Shown here in pieces: positions 58,277-64,000 of a stretch of 64,000 nt of DNA (position 1 is the stretch's first letter; every line of letters begins with the position of its first letter). Origin of the DNA: Paenibacillaceae bacterium. Lineage in GTDB: Bacteria; Bacillota; Bacilli; Paenibacillales; NBRC-103111. The notes under the pieces are model-generated. The model ran no database searches. It saw nothing but the letters and a program-made list of their open reading frames with translations, and was not told where the DNA came from. The position numbers and the translations under genes were made by a program. The stretch lies in contig JAQSYI010000026.1 in assembly GCA_029256185.1 (NCBI GenBank), forward strand, positions 1 to 64,000, read 5' to 3'.

Positions 58277-58819
58277 ATGTTGAAGAAGAAGCTGTATCAA
58301 ACCTGGTTGTTCGCCCTATCCTGCTTCCTCCTGCTCGCGGTCCTGGTCCCCGTTCAGACCGCCGCGGCAGACGGGATAACGTACCCGGGAGGAATGCTTA
58401 CCGCCCCGCCGCCTCCACAGGATATGACCGGGCGCTATGTCTCCACGACCATCCGCAGCGATGGAGTCGTCTCGCCCCTAGGAATGCTTAATCCCGGGGA
58501 CATTTACTTGAATACCGGCTCGGTTACTATCGGTACAGCGGGCAACGGCGACATTGCCATGAACGGCTCTACCTTCGCTTATTCTGTTGTCCAGCAGGTA
58601 GGAGTCCGTCTTACCCTGCAGCGCTGGAGCGGAAGCTATTGGTCCAGTGTCTATGTTTCCAGTGACAAAACCAGCTCCAACTCAGTCAGTGTAACCTTGA
58701 GCACCTCATCCACAGCATTGAAAGGCTACTACTACCGGGTAGTGGGCACCCACTGGATCAACCATAACGGGGTCAACGAGCAAGGCACCTCTTACGGCGA
58801 TTCCTGGGCATATAATTAG
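58277..58819 (+). CDS. Small secreted protein, function unknown
   Basis: 180 residues from ATG at 58277, preceded by AAAGGAGG; the frame is open to 58166 without a ribosome site. Signal peptide MLKKKLYQTWLFALSC... cut about after TAAA. The mature part starts with GMLTAPPPPQ, then a beta-rich domain (TGSVTIGTAGNGDIAMNGST; VTLSTSSTALKGYYYRVVG). Similar secreted proteins in Bacillus carry unknown-function domains; I do not assign a family with confidence. The GMLTxPPPP stretch also appears in the neighbouring anti-sigma factor. Confidence 0.65.
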   Translation: MLKKKLYQTWLFALSCFLLLAVLVPVQTAAADGITYPGGMLTAPPPPQDMTGRYVSTTIRSDGVVSPLGMLNPGDIYLNTGSVTIGTAGNGDIAMNGSTFAYSVVQQVGVRLTLQRWSGSYWSSVYVSSDKTSSNSVSVTLSTSSTALKGYYYRVVGTHWINHNGVNEQGTSYGDSWAYN

Positions 58820-58855
58820 GTTGCAGCATAACATACAGTCTACATAGCCCAAACG

Positions 58856-58888
58856 AACACCCGTCTTCCTGATGGAACGACGGGTGTT
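58856..58888. terminator. Bidirectional terminator between convergent genes
   Basis: Perfect 10-bp arms AACACCCGTC (58856-58865) and GACGGGTGTT (58879-58888), with ATTATG after it. It separates the secreted protein gene from the anti-sigma gene. Confidence 0.75.
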
Positions 58889-58910
58889 ATTATGTCATAT
58901 CGTCTGTTGT

Positions 58911-59717
58911 CTACTCTACAGACTCCGCCAGCTTAATCATTTCCTCCTTGCTGATCCGGTCGGCGGACAGATTATAAGAGAAGAGGTGATCGCCCCAGAT
59001 GAGATTGGGACCTTTGCCGGGCTGGGTAATTGCCACTCCTTCCATGCCGCGGACCCTGATCTTCTCCGCATGGCTCTGCTCCTTATCTCTGGAGATGGAG
59101 GTGAAGGAACCGTTCACAATCCGGGTCACGACCAAATTGATAAAGCCGCCCGTGTTGGAATCCAGATAGAACAGGCTTTCATTTAACAAGACCTGGCTGC
59201 TGTCAATGGCGAGCTCGATCTTCGAGAGCTTATATCCAAGAGGGATAAGGCCAATTGCTGGAAGTGTTGTCGTTGTTGCCTGCTGCGCTGCCTCAAGAGT
59301 GTATACGACGATATTATCCTTCTCTGTGTGCATATCGCCCTCTCCCATAATGGGGCCCACACCGGGAGGAGGAGGGGAAGTAAGCATTCCCTCTGGCTCC
59401 TGCTTCATCTTTTTGCTGTCCCCTTGGAAGAAGGTAATCACATCATCCCTTACGTTCTCTACCAGCTTATGGATGGGAAGAAATGCTCTGGATTCCTGCG
59501 GGCTGCTGAAGATAAGCGCGCCGAGGAGCAGCGCTCCAACCATAGTGCCAACCATCCGCAGCCGTTTTTTAATCCTGCGCTTGCCGCTGCGCTTCTCCAG
59601 CCTTCTGCTCATCCTGTCCCAGGATTGCTCCGGGTCGGGAATAACCATATTCATTTCCTCGCGGAGAGCCTCATCGAATATATCATCAAACAGGTCGTCT
59701 ATTTGTTTTCTATTCAT
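58911..59717 (-). CDS. Membrane anti-sigma factor-like protein (DUF4367 type)
   Basis: 268 residues from ATG at 59717, overlapping the sigma-factor stop by 8 nt, hence coupled. N-terminal cytoplasmic part MNRKQIDDLFDDIFDEALRE... (about 55 residues), one transmembrane helix (MVGTMVGALLLGALIF), then an extracytoplasmic DUF4367-like domain with GMLTSPPPPG shortly after the membrane. Layout fits an anti-sigma factor that holds the ECF sigma at the membrane. No zinc-binding HxxxCxxC motif, so it is not a ZAS-type anti-sigma. Confidence 0.82.
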   Translation of the reverse strand: MNRKQIDDLFDDIFDEALREEMNMVIPDPEQSWDRMSRRLEKRSGKRRIKKRLRMVGTMVGALLLGALIFSSPQESRAFLPIHKLVENVRDDVITFFQGDSKKMKQEPEGMLTSPPPPGVGPIMGEGDMHTEKDNIVVYTLEAAQQATTTTLPAIGLIPLGYKLSKIELAIDSSQVLLNESLFYLDSNTGGFINLVVTRIVNGSFTSISRDKEQSHAEKIRVRGMEGVAITQPGKGPNLIWGDHLFSYNLSADRISKEEMIKLAESVE

Positions 59718-60288
59718 GATGATTTCCCCAATCATCCTGCAGTCTTTGCTTCACTGCCTCTCGGGCACGGTATAGCTTCTGCCGCACAATGCTCTCCGTG
59801 GTACCGAGGATCATGGCGATTTCCTTGTAAGACAAATTGCTGTACCACCTCATTTCGATCAATTGCCGATACTCCGGTTTAAGCACGCCCATATACCTGC
59901 GGATATCCTCCTTCAGCAGATTAGCCTCCACCTCATCCTCCAAAGACGGATAGATGAGACTTTCGGGAGGCTCCCTACTAGTAAAGACATCATCAGAATC
60001 CAATTCGTTACGGTTTCGCTTTAATTTCCGCAGAAAATTCAAGGATACGGTTCTGGCTACCATCTTGAGCCAGGCTTCCATCCTTGTATGATCATGCAGC
60101 TGCGCTGCTTTATCTATAGAACGGAGGAAAGACTCCTGGATCATATCCTCCGTTGCCTGGTACTCCTGAAGAATAAAGTAGATAATCGGATATACAAGCG
60201 AGTAGTATTCCTTGTAAACTTCTTTTTGCAGAGTTTTGGACAGGGAATAGTAATCCGCCGTAAATATCAGTGAAAGATGATTAGGCAT
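59710..60288 (-). CDS. ECF-type RNA polymerase sigma factor
   Basis: 192 residues from ATG at 60288 (MPNHLSLIFTAD) with CGGAGG upstream. Region 2: YSLVYPIIYFILQEYQATEDMIQESFLRSI; region 4: RQLIEMRWYSNLSYKEIAMILGTTESIVRQKLYRAREAV (described by its HTH core SYKEIAMILGTTESIVRQKL). Sigma-70 group 4, SigW/SigV-like length. It probably transcribes itself and envelope genes. Co-transcribed with the anti-sigma factor. Confidence 0.92.
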   Translation of the reverse strand: MPNHLSLIFTADYYSLSKTLQKEVYKEYYSLVYPIIYFILQEYQATEDMIQESFLRSIDKAAQLHDHTRMEAWLKMVARTVSLNFLRKLKRNRNELDSDDVFTSREPPESLIYPSLEDEVEANLLKEDIRRYMGVLKPEYRQLIEMRWYSNLSYKEIAMILGTTESIVRQKLYRAREAVKQRLQDDWGNHHE

Positions 60289-60454
60289 GAGCAACCTCCG
60301 AATTGGCAATAAAGCTTCCTATCTGATTCTATATTAGGTGATGTAGGTCAGGGAGACAACAAAAAAATTATTAGATCATCGAACAAACAATGACACTATT
60401 CGACTTATATCAACGTCAAATGACATACTTCTTCAGATTACAGAAAAATAAAAT

Positions 60455-60497
60455 AGGACAAGCAGCCCGGATGGATAAAAAAACGGGTGCTTATCCT
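60455..60497 (-). terminator. Terminator of the CheX-SDR operon
   Basis: Imperfect stem between AGGACAAGCAGCCCG (60455-60469) and CGGGTGCTTATCCT (60484-60497), one bulge; on the minus strand followed by ATTTTATTTTT. Right after the SDR stop. Confidence 0.7.
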
Positions 60498-60498
60498 G

Positions 60499-61305
60499 TT
60501 ATTTTTTATTTACTAATTTTCCAGCCCATCCATCCATCAAACGGGGGAACAACTGAACCAGCTTAGCTCCCAGGGCAGGGAGAAGCGGCATGTCCACTTC
60601 CTTCTTGCCCCGGATAACCGCTTGGACAATCTTGGCGGCAACCTTCTCGGGCTTAAGCATCATCCACTTGATATTATTGACATAATGTCCCGTAGGGTCG
60701 GCATGGTTAAAGAACGGGGTGTCAATAGGTCCCGGATTAATGGCTGTAACAATAACCCCCGCTTCTGCTACTTCCTGCCGGAGACTATTGGTAAAACCGA
60801 GGACGGCATGCTTGCTCGCACTGTATCCGCTCCCCTTCGCCGATCCGATCTTGCCGGCAAGCGAGGCAATATTCACAATCTGTCCCCGGCCGGACTTGAG
60901 CATATGGGGCAGCACGGCCTTGGTACAGCGCACCGTCCCCATATAGTTGACATTCATCATATCGTCTATCCGTTCCAGAGAAGCGTCAGTGAATGCTTCA
61001 AACATACCGTGGCCCGCATTATTGATCCAAACATCAATCCTGCCGTGCTGCCCGATAATGCTCCCTACACATTGCTCAATCTCCTCCATTGAGGTGACAT
61101 CCAACACCGCATATTCACATTGTTCTCCCAATTCCCGGGCCAGCTCCTGCAGCTTGGCCAGGTTGCGGGCGGTTACAATGACATACGCGTTGCGGGATAC
61201 GAATTGCCTGGCCATCTCTGCCCCGATCCCGCTTGAGGCCCCTGTAATGACGACAATGCTCCCGGCAAGCCGCCCGTCCCCGTTACCCGTCTTCTGCCCC
61301 GTCAA
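60499..61305 (-). CDS. Short-chain dehydrogenase/reductase
   Basis: 268 residues from TTG at 61305, overlapping the CheX stop by four bases, with AGGTG upstream. Classical SDR: VVITGASSGIGAEMARQF (NADP-type TGxxxGxG), VWINNAGHG (NNAG), Ser in NIASLAGKIG, and YSASKHA (Tyr-x3-Lys). The C-terminal hydrophobic LLPALGAKLVQLFPRLMDGW could touch the membrane. Oxidises or reduces an unknown alcohol/ketone. Confidence 0.88.
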   Translation of the reverse strand: MTGQKTGNGDGRLAGSIVVITGASSGIGAEMARQFVSRNAYVIVTARNLAKLQELARELGEQCEYAVLDVTSMEEIEQCVGSIIGQHGRIDVWINNAGHGMFEAFTDASLERIDDMMNVNYMGTVRCTKAVLPHMLKSGRGQIVNIASLAGKIGSAKGSGYSASKHAVLGFTNSLRQEVAEAGVIVTAINPGPIDTPFFNHADPTGHYVNNIKWMMLKPEKVAAKIVQAVIRGKKEVDMPLLPALGAKLVQLFPRLMDGWAGKLVNKK

Positions 61306-61760
61306 GTCAACAACACCTGAATATCCAGTTCTCCGATACCATCCATGATGAGAGGGATGGTCAATGCCTTCTTCGGTTTTAGTCCGGTATTCGCTACGGA
61401 TTGAACAACTACAGGAGGGGTGATATCCACCCGGACCCCTTGATTGTACAAGATGGTGCTGGCATTCCCGCTGATCATATTGCCCAGCTCGGAAATGGCG
61501 CTTTTGCTCATGTCATCCATCTCGGAAATGGCATACCCGCCCATCATAGCCGATACCAGCTTCAAAGCAACGTTCTCGTGGAGGCCAAAAACAATGTCCC
61601 CTTGCATTTGTCCTGTTAGTCCGATCTGAATCCATATGTATTTCTCGACAAATTTCACGTCCTTGATGCCGAGTTCCCCGGTGCTGGGGCGCACATTTAT
61701 CATCTGCTCCAGAACAATGCTAGCAGATTCCAAGAATGGATTTATGTATTCTGCCTTCAT
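61302..61760 (-). CDS. CheX-like chemotaxis phosphatase
   Basis: 152 residues; ATG at 61760 with GGGAGG upstream. Typical CheX/CheC fold: INPFLESASIVLEQMI at the start and the catalytic motif Glu-x2-Asn in AISELGNMISGNAST. It dephosphorylates CheY-P. No other chemotaxis gene lies nearby, and it is co-translated with an SDR, which is unusual. Confidence 0.88.
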   Translation of the reverse strand: MKAEYINPFLESASIVLEQMINVRPSTGELGIKDVKFVEKYIWIQIGLTGQMQGDIVFGLHENVALKLVSAMMGGYAISEMDDMSKSAISELGNMISGNASTILYNQGVRVDITPPVVVQSVANTGLKPKKALTIPLIMDGIGELDIQVLLT

Positions 61761-62245
61761 TAGAGCCTCCCATCCGCTCGCTGCTTGAAGCCAAATTGCT
61801 TTTTCTAAAAATACTTTCGTTAAGGGCGAACTTGCTTTTCCCTAATGCTCGATTCAAGCTTTTTTTACCACATCAGAATGTTTAAAGTCTTTACAGTGCC
61901 AAAGCGCATAAGCTGAATATTCTGATTGGCGATAAAAAACCTCCACTTAACGCAGTCGCTCATCTTCGAAATACTCCGATAGGGGTTTTTCTCATTATAA
62001 ACGAATTAACTAGGTCAAGTATACTACAATAATATCTAAATTTTTAGTAAATATGTGGAATAAATTTCGTATATTTCGAGAATGTCCGTCAGTTTTCGAC
62101 TTAATAACCCTATCTTTACAAAAAAAATTGATGCAAATGGGACCAGCAGCAGCGCTGCAGGATTCCCGTTGCATCAAGCAGCATAATCCCGGGTGTCTGT
62201 CCGGCGAAACGAAAAGGGTGAATAAATATTCAGCAGAGATTCCCG
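61761..62245. other. Intergenic region before the cheX gene
   Basis: 485 nt, AT-rich in 61780-62130. AAAAACC (61938-61944) and GGTTTTT (61984-61990) could form a long weak stem. The minus strand should hold the cheX promoter here; no clear -35/-10 pair could be chosen. I see no gene. Confidence 0.3.
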
Positions 62246-62411
62246 GGGCGTGCCTGACAACTCGCTTGAGGGCATCTTTCACCGCCTTTTCACCCCTGAC
62301 TGCGTTACTTTCGCTTGGCCCGGGGTCCCCGGTACGCCTGCGCAAAAGTGCCTTGCCAGAAACGAAAATTTGGGTGTTAGCTGCTCCCCTCGGAGTTGTC
62401 AGACACGCCCT
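62246..62411. mobile_element. MITE-like element, copy 2
   Basis: 166 bp with inverted ends: GGGCGTGCCTGACAACTC on the left and, read inward from the right, AGGGCGTGTCTGACAACTC. Its body matches copy 1 at 27784-27941 (CGCTTGAGGGCATCTTT; CGGTACGCCTG; CTGCTCCCCTCGGAG). No open frame of its own. The right end overlaps the stop codon of the ABC permease at 62410, so insertion may have set that gene's 3' end. Confidence 0.75.
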
Positions 62412-63207
62412 AGCTGCGCATTCCCATCCGGTTCCCCGAGCTGTAGCGGACAAGACCCTGATAAAAGACGAAGATGGCCGCGGTCCCCAACAAAGCCGTT
62501 GCTGCCAGTGTACCGCCGATAAACAGCGGATCAGGGTCCCGCAGCAGGCCGATCGGCATATAGCTGATGAACCCCGCGGGCAGCACCGTGAAGAGGAGAA
62601 GCCTGCCCCAGCCTTTGAAGATATCGGTGGGATAGGTACTGAAGGTAACAAAGCTGATGAAGAACTGGTAGCCGATTCCTTCCGCATTGCCGATATAGAA
62701 GGCCAGGGATTGGGTCAGCACATGGAAGAACAGAAACACCAACCCCGATATAACCGAGGCTGCCAGATACTTCAGTATCCCGGAAACGGAAAGATCTCCG
62801 AAGCATAAGTAAATGATGGCGCCGAAGAGGAAGTCACCCACTGCCGTAAGCGACATCCGATTCACAAGCAGGTTCAGCAGAACGGGCTTGGGCTGGGCCA
62901 GATAGGCGTCAAGATCCCCATGGGCTACCAGAAAAGCAATGCGCATCGAATTCCCGAACAGGATATTGGACCAGCCAAAGCCAATGGTGCTTACAGCCCA
63001 TACCATCATCACATCCGCGGCAGACCAGTTGTTGACCAGGGGAAACCGCTGAAAGTACATCGCCCAGAAGAAGAGAAATACCGTATTGTTCAGCATCATC
63101 ATCCCGGCGGTCAGGAAGAAGCTCATCCGGAATTCCATCGCACCGGCCAGATTGAGCTTCCAAGCTGTAAGCACGAAGCCGTATTTGCGTTTAGCCGCCG
63201 TTAACAT
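62410..63207 (-). CDS. ABC-2 type permease subunit 2
   Basis: 265 residues; overlaps the upstream permease by 17 nt. Six transmembrane segments with AMYFQRFPLVNNWSAADVMMVWAV, VAHGDLDAYLAQPKPVL and FVTFSTYPTDIFKGWGRLLLF, characteristic of the DUF990/ABC2_membrane_6 family. Forms a heteromeric exporter with the next gene. The stop codon is part of the MITE-like end. Confidence 0.85.
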   Translation of the reverse strand: MLTAAKRKYGFVLTAWKLNLAGAMEFRMSFFLTAGMMMLNNTVFLFFWAMYFQRFPLVNNWSAADVMMVWAVSTIGFGWSNILFGNSMRIAFLVAHGDLDAYLAQPKPVLLNLLVNRMSLTAVGDFLFGAIIYLCFGDLSVSGILKYLAASVISGLVFLFFHVLTQSLAFYIGNAEGIGYQFFISFVTFSTYPTDIFKGWGRLLLFTVLPAGFISYMPIGLLRDPDPLFIGGTLAATALLGTAAIFVFYQGLVRYSSGNRMGMRS

Positions 63208-63994
63208 TCAGCTTCCTCACCCCTCTCTTGTAGATGAAGCCCAGCCCTGCAGCAAACAGGAGACCCCAGGCAAGCTGGATGGCCAGCATGGAGAGAAGCC
63301 TGGCCCCGTCGAACTGGACCGCCGTTTTGACCGGAAAGTAGACCATGGTCTGAAACGGAAGCCAGCTGCAAATGGCCCGCACCGGCTCCATGAACAGCTC
63401 CAGTGGCAGCAGCATGCCGCCTACCGTGAACAGCAGCTTGTCATATACAAAGAGCAGTCCCTGAATTTCCTCCACCCAAAAAGCGCAGAGGGAGAGCAGC
63501 ATTCTTGCCATATAATTAAGCGTCACAGCCCCGGCAGCGGCAACGGGGAAGCCGGCCCACCCCCAGCCGAAATCGGGCAAACCGAACAGACACACGCCGA
63601 GAAGGCCTCCTACCAGCAGGTTGATTACCAGGCGGACGGTAAATTCTCCGGCAAACTCCACATAGCGGAACAGCAAATAGCTCACGGGTCTGGTCAGTAT
63701 ATACCCGATGCCGCCTGACTTCACCTCATCTTCCACCGTAATATGCAGCTTGGGCACCGCCGTCACCATGGACTCGGAGAAGATGAGATACCAGATCAGC
63801 TCATCGAACCGGTATCCCCCGATAATCCGTTCCCCTGTTCCGTCATAGGTGGCCGTCCATAGCTGGGTGAAAATATATAGAATCACCAGCAGAAACAGGG
63901 TCCGCATGAACAAGTCCAGCAGATAGGCCATCTGGTTTTTCACTGTAATCCGGCCGATTGCTCCGTACTTGCGTATTTTCATCACCGTATTCAT
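63191..63994 (-). CDS. ABC-2 type permease subunit 1
   Basis: 267 residues; ATG at 63994, six bases from the window edge. Six transmembrane segments, with HITVEDEVKSGGIGYILTRPVSYLLFRY typical of the same DUF990 family (inner loop VKSGxIxxxLxRP). The matching ATPase would be expected upstream, beyond the window. Substrate unknown. Confidence 0.85.
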   Translation of the reverse strand: MNTVMKIRKYGAIGRITVKNQMAYLLDLFMRTLFLLVILYIFTQLWTATYDGTGERIIGGYRFDELIWYLIFSESMVTAVPKLHITVEDEVKSGGIGYILTRPVSYLLFRYVEFAGEFTVRLVINLLVGGLLGVCLFGLPDFGWGWAGFPVAAAGAVTLNYMARMLLSLCAFWVEEIQGLLFVYDKLLFTVGGMLLPLELFMEPVRAICSWLPFQTMVYFPVKTAVQFDGARLLSMLAIQLAWGLLFAAGLGFIYKRGVRKLNVNGG

Positions 63995-64000
63995 GGCGCC

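Noticed and set aside
62053..62808. 251-codon plus-strand frame at the right end
   Set aside because: Runs through the MITE-like element and antisense to the ABC permease; no ribosome site.

Overview
The window looks like chromosomal DNA of a spore-forming Bacillota of the Paenibacillus type. Supporting signs are strong AGGAGG-type ribosome binding sites, a Bacillus-type FNR with a C-terminal cysteine cluster, an S-layer-homology protein, YheC/YheD and CotSA-like spore-surface proteins, a TPP riboswitch with an intrinsic terminator, and palindromic intergenic repeats. I saw no rRNA, tRNA, CRISPR array or intact insertion sequence.

Layout. 1-3628 (minus) is the 5' part of a giant repeat protein that runs off the left edge: at least 1209 codons, roughly a hundred ten-residue units, with a possible SigK-type promoter. 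Next come a CotSA-like glycosyltransferase, a YheC/D ATP-grasp protein, fnr, and the dTDP-rhamnose genes rfbC-rfbB-rfbD (no rfbA here). 10208-16114 (minus) is the anaerobic block pflA-pflB-adhE; adhE carries two FNR-type boxes, so regulator and target lie in the same window. 17470-21082 (minus) is a thiamine-precursor operon: TPP riboswitch, tenA, thiZ, thiX, thiY. 21257-25758 (plus) holds psd, a fosmidomycin-resistance-type exporter and an LTA-synthase-like protein. 26612-44952 is mostly sugar metabolism and transcription factors: two AraC regulators, Gfo/Idh dehydrogenase, LacZ, aldose epimerase, KduI, an aminotransferase, an FMN split-barrel protein, an alpha/beta hydrolase, a methyltransferase, an SLH protein and a secreted flavoprotein. 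45672-47375 is a DEAD-box helicase.

47788-58098 (plus) is the most interesting gene system: a seven-gene exopolysaccharide operon with a membrane protein bearing a degenerate GGDEF-like domain, a BcsB-like protein, a small DivIVA-like coiled-coil protein, a GT2 synthase with two N-terminal MshEN-type (c-di-GMP-binding) units, a GT2-GtrA fusion and two tandem membrane glycosyltransferases, each of 538 residues. It resembles a cellulose-synthase-like machine in which MshEN replaces PilZ as the c-di-GMP sensor. After it come a secreted protein, an ECF sigma/anti-sigma pair, a CheX-SDR pair and two ABC-2 permeases.

Non-coding structure. The three long intergenic regions between convergent genes (25759-26611, 34326-35291, 44953-45671) each contain a cluster of four short palindromes with symmetric spacing: 51-72-51 bp in two clusters that share one palindrome family, and 52-63-52 bp in the third, which uses a different palindrome. 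The spacers are not conserved between loci. Two diverged MITE-like elements of about 160 bp and several tandem arrays add to the intergenic repeats.
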